Positions 1 through 13,207 of a stretch of 64,000 nucleotides of DNA are shown here, in pieces (the first letter of the stretch is position 1; each line of letters starts with the position of its first letter). Origin of the DNA: Laccaria trichodermophora. Lineage: Eukaryota; Basidiomycota; Agaricomycetes; Agaricales; Hydnangiaceae. A program made the translations under genes and the position numbers. The notes beneath the pieces are model-generated. The model worked only from the letters and a program-made list of their open reading frames with translations, was not told the DNA's origin and made no database searches. Location of the stretch: assembly GCA_018417955.1 (NCBI GenBank), contig JACTVC010000002.1:2790001-2854000 (forward strand), given 5' to 3'.

Positions 1-11
1 TCGCTTGAATA

Positions 12-1425
12 ATGAGCTCGATGGAGACTGATGAAATCTCTGTTGTTCTTCCCTCAACAGCGACCTCTGGTCTATCCCTTTCCCTGTAAGCTCATTGTCT
101 TTATGTCGTTCACAACTCAATCAAGTCGCGATCAGCCATCCCCTGCCAATCCTAAACATCTCCGAGCATCTGACCAGACTGAAACTCCAGACGAATTCAG
201 CGAGCCCTTTCGGTATCAACCTTCCTCCTTAACATCCCACTAACCTTTCTCACATCCTTCACAGTCCTTGGCGCGCTATTGGGGACTCAGAATGGACGAG
301 AAGTCGAAATAGTGAACACCTTTGAACTTGCGATTGAGGGCGGAGCCGAGTCTGTCGACCACGGTTTTCTAGTATCAAGACGCGATCAATGTTATTCTTT
401 TTTCTTGGACCTACTCTCTCGCGTCTGATACCACAACATACGATAGACAAGCAAGTCTTTCCTTCGCTTGAGTTTATCGGATGGTACACAGTGGCTCCTA
501 AGCCAACAGCACACCATATTGCGCTCCATGACCAAGTGTGTTACTTATTTACTCTTATTACAAGTCGCGTTAACAATAACTCTAATAGTTCACAGGATAT
601 TGCTCGACTCCACTGCTGTTGATCTTGCAACCCACACTGGCAGTGATCTCAAGTGCTGATGTCAATGCACAGACCCTTCCTTTCAAAGCTTTCGAGCCTT
701 CAATCGAGATTAGGGATCGCAAATCGCGTTCGGTTTACATTGAAGTTCCTTACAATGTCGAAACTGGGGAAGCCGAGCGCATAGCAGTCGATTGGACAGC
801 ACGAGGTGGTGGAAGTGGCACAAGTTGTAAGTCGTGTGATTGGTCACACTCTTTTGGTTTTCTGTATTTACTTATCTACTCAGTGGAATCACACTTGCAG
901 ACGCAACGATCTGCCGTAAAGATGTTACATGAGAGGATCTTGGTACTTGTCAAATATGTTGCGGACGTCATTGCAGGTTCCTGCCTTCTTTCCTCGTTTT
1001 ACTTCATGCCAAAATGACAACGAACCAAAGGCCAAGCAACAAAGAATCATGATATCCTTCGATCTTTGGCAGCGCTGATTGCTTCACTACCTGCATCTGA
1101 AAACAAAGCTTTTCGTGAAGAGTTCGAAACAGTATGCAAACTTTTGTCTCACATCGTTTGAAATATCCCTCAAAATCATCACAGGAATATGAAGATGTGC
1201 AGCTCACTGCGTTCCTTTCTTCCTTGACGAAATCTGCCAATATCCTGAATGACGTGAGCTCGCCTCCAAGTAGAAGTCTTTGCCTTGCTGATCGAGGTCT
1301 TTCATCTGTAGCTTGTTGACAAGCATCTAGTCACAACCGCAGGCCGAGATGATCGCGGTCAACGTAGGAGGATGGGGCGGCAGGGGACTATTCCGGGCGG
1401 TGACTGGGGAGACCGCCTTCATTGA
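12..1425 (+). CDS. CSN6: COP9 signalosome subunit 6 (CSN6), MPN-domain protein
   Basis: This is the CSN6 subunit of the COP9 signalosome, the complex that removes NEDD8 from cullins. Nine exons (12-85, 136-212, 265-390, 447-535, 589-826, 884-976, 1031-1131, 1185-1253, 1312-1425) add up to 326 residues in frame. The N-terminal MPN fold is recognisable from LHPLPILNISEH, the LGALLGTQNGREVEIVN strand pair and VFPSLEFIGWYT. The C-terminal half carries SAVKMLHERI and the SLTKSANILN helix seen in CSN6. As expected for CSN6, the JAMM metal-binding motif is absent, so this is the non-catalytic MPN partner of CSN5. The first ATG (12) is used; a second in-frame ATG at 21 is possible. The true 5' UTR lies outside the window. 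Confidence 0.9.
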
Positions 1426-2183
1426 AGTCAGCGCTGTTATCATACGCACCACAGGCAGAAGGGTTTTGAGCTGTCTCAAAACTTCTGCAGAAGGTGCCCT
1501 TTCCAGAGACTCAAGAGGCGAGATTGTGTATTATAAAAATTGTAAAAATGTGATGAGAACGTCCAATGTACCTTGGAACGAGAGGAACTCAAACTCGCAG
1601 AAACTGTGCAAAGGGGGATCATTCTTGGTATATGTCACCATCAGTCTTAGCTGTGATTATATGGGGGGAAAATCAATTATAGTTACATACGATTCAGTAT
1701 TTGGAGCCCCAACGATATAGTGGCTCGTGTGGCACGAGGCGCTGGCGTGAGACATCTTTCTTGAAGTATCTTCACCAATCTCAAGGTGTGGTAATCACCC
1801 ACAATTGAGCTGGAACTATAGATCAGAATTGTAATTTGTTTCTCCGTTCTGCTGAGAAAAATATTCAATTCTAGAGACGTTTTGGCCTGTCTGAAGTAAC
1901 CCTCTGCCAGGCTGTGGTGACGTTTGATCCTTATGCATATCACACTGTCTTGGGCACATCATGATTTATTGTATTGGAACTGTTCTAGCATGTATAGATA
2001 AAGCAAAGGCAACATAGCAATGACAGGGTATCGAAAAATTAATTAGAAATGCAGGTGCACGTAGACGACACACCTTTGTACATGGTATATGATATCGAGG
2101 ATGAAGAAAGGGCAAGTAGACGGGGTGGATAAAAAGAAAAAGATGAGTGAGTCATCAATCATTTGCCTACACCAACTGCAGTT
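1426..2183. other. Convergent 3' intergenic region
   Basis: This 758-bp stretch lies between the stops of CSN6 (+) and the FRAY-like kinase (-). I see only short open frames without domain signatures and no RNA gene or repeat. It probably holds the two 3' UTRs. Confidence 0.5.
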
Positions 2184-4368
2184 TTAGAGCGATGATCGAA
2201 TGAATGGAAGAGATAACACACCAGTAACAGTCTGATCGGTTGACGTGGACGACTTGTTCTTGTTTGAGCTTAAGAAAACCCTCCCAATCCCAATCCCGCT
2301 TCTCTCCTTGCGAACCCCGTTACCCGAAGCAGAACTGCTGCTAAGATGCTTTCCTTTAAATTTCCGCCACAACTGACCAGACGAAGAGCTTTGTCGCGCA
2401 ACCTTTGGACCTTTACCATCGGGTATTTGCGAAACAGTGTCCACGGAGGCGGTTTTCTTTATGGACTCTCCTTCGCGCAGGATTTCGGAAACTACTGTCG
2501 CATCTGCAGCTGACGCAGGAGAGTCATTTCGTTCTTGCGGCTTGGGGGGTACGACCAAAGACTCGGCAAAAGACGCGGCCGTTGAAGACGCGGAACTTGG
2601 TGTCGTATGGGAGTCCGAGAGACCAGAATCAGATGTAGAAGGGGAAGAAGAAACAATTGTGACAGCTTCCAATTGTTGATCTTGCCCTCGCGCTTCCTCT
2701 GGTTCCGAATCCCAACTTACAGATCTCGACTCTCTCCGAGAGTCCTGCTCGTCATCAGTCTCTTGATATTGACCTTCTCCGTCTTCTGCCGCAACAAATT
2801 CTTCTAGCACTCGTCGTCGGTAGGTGCTCGTGGCGGGCGAGTTGACCGTCGTCATAAAATCCCAAGAGTCGATTGAATGTGGAAAGTGTATCTGATTGAC
2901 AGCGCGACGCTCTTGGCGTTTCGTCAAAGGGGGGAGATCCTCTGCAAATGATATTTAGCAATAAATTTATGGATCGCGAGATCTACGCCCTACTCAGAAT
3001 GGCTCCAACTAGGTATGATTTCTTCTTGGCTGATCGGAAAAATGGAGTTTGTAGCAATTCCTTTGCCGTGGGGCTGATTTCTGGTCAGGATACGAAAGAA
3101 AAAGATATGGAAGAGCGACAGACCGCTTTGACGGGTCCTTCAACAAGCAGCTGTCAACGACTTCTTTGAATGCGCGAGTGTACTTATATGCTCCTCCCTC
3201 ACGGTCTAGGGTTGGTGGATCCTCTTGCAAACTGAGAGAATGTTAGCGGTCGATGGAGCACTTATCGGCTAAAATCTCACGTTTTCAACAATACTCGTTG
3301 AGGTGACTCTCTGGACTTTGGCGGGCGCCCTTGAGTCAACTCCAGAGCGGTTATTCCGAAGCTCCATATGTCAGCGGAAGAATCATACTGGCGTCCTTCA
3401 ATGAGTTCAGGAGCCATCCAGCAGGGCTTGTCAAATATTGCTTAGTAAAATCATATCACACTGCAAAAGGAACTCACAGTCCCGACGAAAGACTTTCGCT
3501 TTCCAATTTTCGGTCGAGATAGGATGGGTTCGAATGCCACTTTGCTGGAATGTTTGTCGGAGGAAGAGGGCAATGGTTCCTGTTCAGAGACTGCAGCCTT
3601 TGCTGTTATCGAGTATCGCAGATGTGACGAGGATGTATGATGGGAAGTATCTTCTGCAAGGTCAGCGGCAACGCCCAAGTCACCGAGGAGCACAGTCCCA
3701 TCATCATCTATAAGGAGATTAGCAGCTTTCACGTCTCGATGGATGAATCCATTGATGTGGAGATAGCTGGATAATATAAGTCAATTGAGGTAGAGGACCG
3801 ATAGAATCAACAAACTTCAGCCCTTTGAGGGCTTGTCGCAAAATACAGCGTACAACGTCTTCTTCCATGCCTCCTGGCCACCCGTAGCGCATAACGTCAG
3901 CAGCACTGCCTTTGTTCATGAGACGGAGAGCGATGTGAAGTTTGTGACCATCCATCCATGAACCACGGACACGAAGAACATTGGGATGCTTTGAAAGCGA
4001 CATGAGGGTTGTTTCCCTTTGCAGCAACTGGAGTGAGCGTGGCGGGAGCGAGTCTAGGTCCAAGACCTTGAGCGCACATGGTACTACAGAGGTTGACTTT
4101 CGAGAGGCATCGGAAGGGGGATGATATTGGGCTGAATAAACAATAGAGGAAGCACCAAACCCTATGGGTTCTCCAATGGTGTAATCAGAAGCTCTGTCAC
4201 TAACACTAGGTGTTAGGTAACGTCGAAATACAGCGAGACGGACATTGCGTACCTGAACAATTGCCATTCGTCCTCGACGGCGCCAATAAAGTGGGTCATT
4301 CCTGACGTTGAAGCGCCCGTGGTGGTATGGGTCGTGGAGTTTGGAAGAAGAGGCGTGTTGGATAGCAT
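2184..4368 (-). CDS. STE20-family protein kinase, FRAY/OSR1-SPAK-like
   Basis: A serine/threonine kinase of the Ste20 group. The first exon starts at ATG 4368 and joins across an intron at 4206-4252 to the glycine loop [13 protein letters not shown]. Next come the ATP lysine in CALKVLDLD, the catalytic loop [12 protein letters not shown], a DLG in place of DFG (metal-binding Asp kept), and an activation segment ending in [13 protein letters not shown]. The kinase domain ends with [14 protein letters not shown] and is followed by a [10 protein letters not shown] linker. The last quarter is a long Ser/Thr-rich tail with no second domain. Human OSR1/SPAK have a comparable order of kinase domain then linker, but I see no clear C-terminal PASK/CCT domain here. 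It is divergently transcribed from MCM5. Subfamily assignment is less certain than the kinase call. Confidence 0.85.
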
Positions 4369-4573
4369 TATGATGAAAGGTATGTAAGCTACTGATATTA
4401 TAGTTATGTTACCCTGAAAGCGAAGTTGTCGTTCCGAACTCGTCTCCTTTCAGAAACAGCACGTGATTTAAATCTAACAACGCCAAGCAAAAGACTGATA
4501 GAAGCGCGTATGAACATGCCCTAAACTCGCATTTCGACGCGAACAGTCGTCTTCAAGACCTCTCGTAGCAACA
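4369..4573. promoter_or_regulatory. Divergent promoter between FRAY-like kinase and MCM5
   Basis: The two start codons are only 205 bp apart. The region holds a CACGTG E-box-like hexamer near 4460 and an ACGCGA site at 4537-4542. The latter resembles the MBF (MCB) element that drives G1/S genes such as MCM subunits in yeasts. The assignment is by motif resemblance only. Confidence 0.35.
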
Positions 4574-7368
<2,795 letters not shown>

Positions 7369-7488
7369 GGGTGGGGGTTATATATCTGCTTTCATGGCTG
7401 TAGACATTGGATTTCATGTAAGTTGTACTATAAATGTTTCCACGTACCAAAGACTGATCATACTGATGAACGTAGAGTACTCTGTATC

Positions 7489-7583
7489 GCCCGCCTAGCT
7501 CAATCGGATAGAGCGTCAGACTTTTACGGAGGTCCGGGTGATCTGAAATCTGAAGGCTGCGAGTTCGACCCTCGCGGTGGGCT
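7489..7583 (+). tRNA. tRNA-Lys (UUU) with intron
   Basis: A complete cloverleaf can be drawn. Acceptor arm GCCCGCC pairs with GGTGGGC, the D-arm has GCTC/GAGC, and the anticodon stem TCAGA pairs with TCTGA. The loop CTTTTA reads anticodon TTT (Lys), and the T-arm is GCGAG-TTCGACC-CTCGC. An intron of about 21 nt sits at the standard place, one base 3' of the anticodon. The internal promoter boxes A (TAGCTCAATCGG) and B (GAGTTCGACCC) are intact. Confidence 0.93.
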
Positions 7584-7589
7584 AGTTAC

Positions 7590-7596
7590 TTTTTTT
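7590..7596 (+). terminator. Pol III terminator of tRNA-Lys
   Basis: A run of seven T begins six bases after the tRNA-Lys acceptor end, as expected for RNA polymerase III termination. Confidence 0.85.
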
Positions 7597-7973
7597 GAGT
7601 TACTTACACTCATCAATCAACTGGAAACCCGTGCACTTTGCACACAAATGATCAAGCTACGAGTGTCACTGCTCTCTTAACATTCTTACTCTCCAAGTCT
7701 TAGAATTGCGTTCGTTCGTAAAGCCGATTCTGTAACGGTGGAAACCATAAACTACAGATTCATGATACTGGAAATACACAAAGTTATAGAGGCGCAGAAT
7801 TTTCTCAAACGAGGGGGCTCGATGTGTCGAATCCGTGAAGTAAAAGTCGAGCGAGAGTAACCAAAGAGGAGATGCAATAAGACAGCGAAATTTGTGGATG
7901 ATGCTAGTGGGCGGGCGAGTGCAGAATGCGAGTTGCAGTGTGTATAGAGTAGTTAAGACAGGGACAGAGCGAC
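7597..7973. other. Intergenic region between tRNA-Lys and the eS27 stop
   Basis: About 380 bp with no open frame of note. It probably includes the 3' UTR of the ribosomal protein gene on the minus strand. Confidence 0.5.
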
Positions 7974-8454
7974 CTAGTTCTTTCTACGGAAGGAGCAGCC
8001 TAGAGAGGGAGCAATGAGGACGAGGTGAGCCATGTCGGAAATTGTGAAACATAGGAACCCGTACCCTCTGTCAACCTTGCCTTACCACCTGTGGGTTGGC
8101 ACAGAACACTCGTGCATGATGCACAAATCACAACGGTTTGAGCGTGCGAGAATACGGTTGTGATAGCGAAGCAGCCTTGAATGAGGATAACATGAGCTGG
8201 GTGATCGAAGAAAAGGTCGTGCGCCCCCATTCGATGACGAGGGAGAGCACCCTCAAACATCGGAATAGGCGATGATGGACGTACCTGGACATTTGACATC
8301 CATAAAATAAGAATTTGGTGACTGCACAAGACGCTTGAGCTTGTGTTGCTTGAGTTCGTACTCGGCGGAAGGATTGAGGAGATCAACGGCGAGAGTCTTG
8401 ACGAGAACAAAAAATGAGTGGGCTGGTCGATGCGAAACATGACAGACTCACCAT
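7974..8454 (-). CDS. RPS27: 40S ribosomal protein eS27
   Basis: The small-subunit protein eS27, a C4 zinc-ribbon protein. Four coding exons (8452-8454, 8285-8396, 8175-8065, 7999-7974) give 83 residues, close to the 84 of animal eS27. Diagnostic segments are [29 protein letters not shown], the CxxC pairs (CPGC and CASC) and [15 protein letters not shown] followed by SFRRKN at the end. The first coding exon is only the ATG: a strong GTGAGT donor follows at once, which is common in ribosomal protein genes. The reading frame closes exactly across all three introns. Confidence 0.95.
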
Positions 8455-9460
8455 GGTAAAGAACTTTTGGGTAGATTATCGATGTAGATGAGGAGCAGTA
8501 TTGTCTTTTTTTTTGGATTAGTTAACGCGAGTGCGTTGTGTGGAAGTCGGAAACAAGGTTTGGGTTTTCGCAACGGAGTTTAAATATTATCTAGCCGCTG
8601 TCGGCACCGTTAAGCGTCCCAATGACTCTTTCCTTAAGTACACGTCTGCTTGCGTTCCGCTTTCAGCTGTAAGTAAGTATGACCTGCATTGCAGTGTTGG
8701 AATGATATGATGCATGTCACTGACACGTATAGAAGCGCAGAGATAACAGTTTTGACAATAGTAGAGATGTGAATTCATCAAAAGACGTTTCTAAGGATGG
8801 AGAGTTCTAATTGTACAGGTGTCATAGATTCATTAATCAAGGAACGGAATAGGAGAGGTAAGTATCTGACCTGACCTGTGAAAAGGAGAAAGAGTATCGA
8901 TCAGAATGCCAACAGAAGGCGGAATCAGTCGGACAAGGTAACAGTCGAGAAGCGTCACAGTTTTATTGTCTGGTTCCGCAAAAGGACAAGGATACCAGGG
9001 CCCCCCTAATGGACGTCTTTGTTTCCAACTCCTTTTTGTCTGTAAAGGAAATAAGGAAATGAAGAACTGGAAACGAGCCGAGAGCTGCTTGCTGTCGCTG
9101 AGGCACGATCAATGCATGGCAATGATATGTATATAAAGGGTTGCCCAAGTACTTTGGGTACACTCAAAAGGATCTGGTTTTCCTTTCGTTCTCTGTTGGC
9201 CCCTTTTCCCTAATTCCAGACCAGTTTTGACTCTACTTCCGCATCCGAGCTAGGCAAGTTTACCCGAGCCTGATAAAACAGGCGAATGGCGTACTAACTC
9301 CCTTTCGTCTTCCCCACAGACACGCCAACGCACTTTTACGCCACACTCCAACACGCTCCAGCACTCCAGCACACTCCCTAACCCAATCTCTGCTCTATAT
9401 CTACTACTTATCTTCGCTCTCCCTCTCATCGCAGGCCGATATCTTTCATTCGCCTTATAA
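8455..9460. other. Divergent intergenic region, eS27 / BTG-like gene
   Basis: About 1 kb between the start codons of eS27 (-) and the BTG/Tob-like gene (+). I see only short frames without recognisable domains. A TATATAAA sequence lies at 9130-9137 and CT-rich tracts precede the ATG at 9461, so the right half is probably promoter and 5' UTR. Confidence 0.45.
9130..9137 (+). promoter_or_regulatory. Candidate TATA box of the BTG-like gene
   Basis: TATATAAA lies about 325 bp upstream of the ATG at 9461. With a CT-rich leader this fits a long 5' UTR, but no transcript data support it. Confidence 0.35.
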
Positions 9461-10450
9461 ATGCCTGTTTCTGCTTCCACCAATCTCTCCCTCACCCTTG
9501 CTCATGCCATCGCCCATCTCACGCGGCCCCTTGTTGCAACTTACTCGGCAACTACCATCATCAAACTCCAGTCCCTTCTCGAGGCAAATCTTACCGCTCT
9601 CTATGCCCCAACCTGGTCCATTAAGGAGCCTTTGCGTGGTTCTTCACGCCGTTGCATGACCTTGTCTCCTGCATGCCTTCCTCCCCGTTCCATTTATTCA
9701 GCCTGTCTTGCAGCAGGTGTACAGTGGTTCGATTGGATCGCCGCCCTTGGTGGGCGCGAGTTTGACTTTTACGTTGATCCTGGTTGCGTCGCTGTTCGTT
9801 ACGCCCCTGCGCCACAGAGCACCAATCCCAGTCAGATGGTCACCATCTGGGCTGATCACATTTCTGCTCCTGCAACCGCAGCCGCTGCTCCCAAACCCGA
9901 GTTCAAAGGCGTTGCCAACACCATCGTACCCACTCACAAGGCAAGCGGCAGTTACAGCAAGACCCTTGCGCAGCAGCTTCTTGAAGAGGACAGAGATGAG
10001 GATGATCAGCTCTTCTCAATGATCGCCGACCAAGTCAGCTCCCCAACTTGGACATCACCTATTCTCACCCAATTCCCTGCTTCCACCCGATCCTCGTCAC
10101 CTCTTTCCGGTTTCTCGACGTACTCGCGTTGTTCTTCCCGCTCATCAAACTCCAGCTCTTCAAGTTACTCTTTTGCTTCCGGAGATTCGTCCAGCGCTGC
10201 CACCTCGGTGTCCAACTCATCAGGTGCAAAGCCCGAGCAGAAGCAATCACGTCGAGAGAGAGCGAGGCAGGCGCGTGTGTTTGTTGACACCTCAAAGACC
10301 GAGGTGACCCCCTACGACGGTGGCAAGACTACCGTTCTTACGGGCGGTGTTATGCTTGGCGGTGGTCCCAAGGCTGGCAAGCCAAAGTACAAGGCCTCTT
10401 CACCCGCCACTACGACAACCTCAAACGGCTGGCGCTCAATCCGAGCTTGA
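9461..10450 (+). CDS. BTG/Tob (anti-proliferative) domain protein
   Basis: An intronless gene for 329 residues. The first 110 residues resemble the BTG/Tob (APRO) domain: a helical start, then WSIKEPLRGSSRRCMTL, a hydrophobic stretch, and FDFYVDPGCVAVRYAP. The latter matches the family pattern in which a glycine-rich loop with RC is followed by a W/YVDP-x-V-x-YR strand. In animals these proteins bind CAF1/CCR4 deadenylases and slow proliferation; that role is inferred here. The rest is a Ser-rich linker and a basic segment KQSRRERARQARVFVDTSKTE. The clean single exon is unusual next to its intron-rich neighbours. Confidence 0.7.
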   Translation: MPVSASTNLSLTLAHAIAHLTRPLVATYSATTIIKLQSLLEANLTALYAPTWSIKEPLRGSSRRCMTLSPACLPPRSIYSACLAAGVQWFDWIAALGGREFDFYVDPGCVAVRYAPAPQSTNPSQMVTIWADHISAPATAAAAPKPEFKGVANTIVPTHKASGSYSKTLAQQLLEEDRDEDDQLFSMIADQVSSPTWTSPILTQFPASTRSSSPLSGFSTYSRCSSRSSNSSSSSYSFASGDSSSAATSVSNSSGAKPEQKQSRRERARQARVFVDTSKTEVTPYDGGKTTVLTGGVMLGGGPKAGKPKYKASSPATTTTSNGWRSIRA

Positions 10451-11089
10451 ACCGCATGAGATACGACGGGACGCACGACGTTTTGGATTTTTTTTCTACC
10501 AACGCTCCTATATCTTTTCTATCACGAACCTTCAACGTGGCCCCGTCTTTATATTTGACGTACCCTTCACGAACACGCTGTGCACTCGAGCCACGAACAA
10601 ACGGACTTTGCATTCTTTTCACATCTATCTTATCTTTTTTTTTCAGGCGTCATCCAGTGTCATCATCGTTCACCCCCTATCGCACATGTATGTACCACGC
10701 TATCCTACCCACTCTCCAACGCCATCGAACTTGTGCTATCTTAGGATTATTTAATACCTCTTAATATCTCCGTCTTCGCTGGATAACTTTTTTATCCACT
10801 CATCGATGTTGTATCCCGCTGTCTTATGTATTCCCTATACGTAATCTGCCACTCTTGGCCTGGTGATTATAACAATCTAGATTCCTGCAGATGTTTTTTA
10901 TATGCGCCAAAGTACTATATATTCTTTCAGCAGACCTAGCCAGCTGAGAGAGCGCAAGGCCTAAGGCCTAAGCGACTCTCTGGCGGACCAGAGTGAAGAT
11001 AGACTTTTGGGGCTAAATAAACCCCAAGAACTTTGGTTTTCATATCCTCTCATCACCAAGTCTTGTCCACTTGGATTACGACCTTCGTT
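10451..11089. other. Intergenic region, BTG-like / BIO2
   Basis: About 640 bp holding the 3' UTR of the BTG-like gene and the BIO2 promoter. A small palindromic direct repeat (AGGCCTAAGGCCT) lies near 10960. No gene is seen. Confidence 0.5.
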
Positions 11090-12646
11090 ATGTTTCGTTC
11101 TCTCCAAGTACGACACGTCCGGCTCAGTCGAGCACTCGCTACACATGCGTCTGCGCCTGCAACTCGATCGCTGACTCGGAACGACTGGACAAAGCAAGAA
11201 ATCCAACAGATCTATGATACGCCACTTTTAGAGCTTGTATATCGCGCAGCCTCTGTTCATCGACAGCACCAAGACCCAACGAAAATACAATTATGCACAC
11301 TTATGAATATTAAAAGTGCGTTCGCTACATCCGCCGCATCTCCACAACGCTTGAACTCCAACCTACTTAGCCGGAGGATGTTCCGAGGATTGTATGGATT
11401 ACGATCATCAGCTAATCTTCTATCTACTGAAAGAAAGTTCATTCAGGTTCCTATTGCTCACAATCATCGCGATATTCGACGCCAACCAAAGCGTCTCGTT
11501 TGATCGAGCTGGAACCGGTGTTGGAGGCAGCTCGGAAAGCAAAAGAGAACGGAAGCACTCGGTTCTGCATGGGTGCGGCATGGAGAGATCTTGCCGGTCG
11601 GAAACGAGGATTTGAAAGAATTCTTGAAATGGTCCGGGAAGTCCGCGGCATGGGTATGGAGGTTTGCACCACTCTTGGAATGCTCTCTCCGGAACAGGCC
11701 CGTCAGCTTAAGGAGGCGTAAGCACATTCCCACCGCTTTCCGGATATTTGAATTGATTTTTTTTTTGAACCAGAGGGCTTACTGCTTATAATCATAACCT
11801 TGATACTTCTCGCGAGTTTTATCCCCAGGTGTGTCCCAGAATATATATATATATATGTCATGGAAGCTGCTCAAACCATTAATGCAAGGTTATCACGACC
11901 CGTTCGTACGATGAACGACTGGACACTATTAGCGCTGTGCGCGATGCAGGCATCAGCGTATGTTCTGGCGGTATTCTTGGGCTGGGGGAGAGCGATGCTG
12001 ATCGGGTTGGATTAATTTATGAGGTTTCCAAGTGCGTCCCGAACCAGATCTGATGTCTGTTTAAGTCTTAATAAGTCTTACTTTAGTATGCCAGAGCACC
12101 CTGAATCTTTCCCCGTTAACGCCCTTGTCCCAATCCCTGGTACTCCCTTGGAGGGAAATGACGCAAGTCATCATTAGCACCTGTTTTCGATTGCCTCTAA
12201 CATTATCATGTCCACAGATTGTTCCCTACCATACGTTGATCCGCACCATCGCGACTGCTAGAATTGCAATGCCAGCGACAATCATTCGTCTGGCCGCAGG
12301 TCGGAACACTCTGGCGGAATCAGAGCAGGCGTTGTGTTTCATGGCAGGCGCCAATGCTGTCTTCACAGGAGAACAAATGCTCACGACACCTTGTGGGTAC
12401 ACGTCGATTTCGAGAGCTACTCCATCACTAATTATTTGTTAGGTTCGCCATGGGATGAGGTAAGCAAAAGACGAGGTATTCGTTATATCAATTAACCTTC
12501 CCCTTAATTCAAAGGATAAGGCCATGATGGATCGTTGGGGTCTTTCGGGAATGCGCAGCTTTGAGCAGGAGAATGTTGCAAAAAAAGAGGGATCCAGATC
12601 AGAGGAAGCCCCTGAAGCGGTGGAGCGTCAAGCAGACGCGCAATAG
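11090..12646 (+). CDS. BIO2: Biotin synthase
   Basis: A mitochondrial radical-SAM enzyme that inserts sulfur into dethiobiotin to make biotin. Nine exons sum exactly to 371 residues. A basic, Ser/Arg-rich leader ([20 protein letters not shown]) suggests mitochondrial import. The CxxxCxxC cluster motif reads [16 protein letters not shown] only when a 21-nt exon (11371-11391) is included. Other family segments are [64 protein letters not shown] and [11 protein letters not shown], which together supply the [4Fe-4S] and [2Fe-2S] ligands. The intron at 12163-12217 has a GCAAGT donor. Nothing else of the biotin pathway is adjacent. Confidence 0.95.
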
Positions 12647-13207
12647 ATGGTCAGTGTATAATCGACTTTTCTCACCTAGTGTTTGACCAATCTCCTCAGG
12701 CTAAATTGAAACCTGAGCCTGTGTTGTAGACCGGAATGTAAAATCTAAATGTACTTTGAGCCCAGAGTAGGGATCGCCAATCTGTTCTCGGCCCTGCTTC
12801 GCGTCGTCGGGACAAACGCGAACGTCCAATCGGGCTGGTCGGCGTGATTTTAACTCCCAGAAACACACCGTACTGATGGGTGATGGCTAATACGTATTGA
12901 AATCGACAACACCCATGGAAATAAAAAACCAGGCACTTTGCAGCTTCTCCTGTCAGAATGTGCAAGAAAGACGAGAGCTCTTCCACCGAACCCCATTTTA
13001 TTGATCAAGCCTTCCAAGTTGGTCTGAATTATCAGCAAGCCGTCTTATGAGAGCTCCAAGATCTTTCAGTGTCCTGTACCTGAATATCGCCAATGGTGGT
13101 TCGTCGGGTTCCACTGGTTTTATCTGAAAAAAACCCACGTCAAAGCCCAGACAAATTACCGGCATCGGCGACAGCTGCTTCTTGCACCCAACGCAAAAAA
13201 ACTGTTG
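12647..13207. other. Intergenic region with an unassigned minus-strand open frame
   Basis: About 560 bp between BIO2 and the REXO4-like gene. Minus-strand frames at 12696-12986 and 12998-13213 have a coding-like look (one begins FFCVGCKKQL, a CxxC pair), and an intron would join part of them. I could not build a consistent gene or recognise a family, so none is called. Confidence 0.25.
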
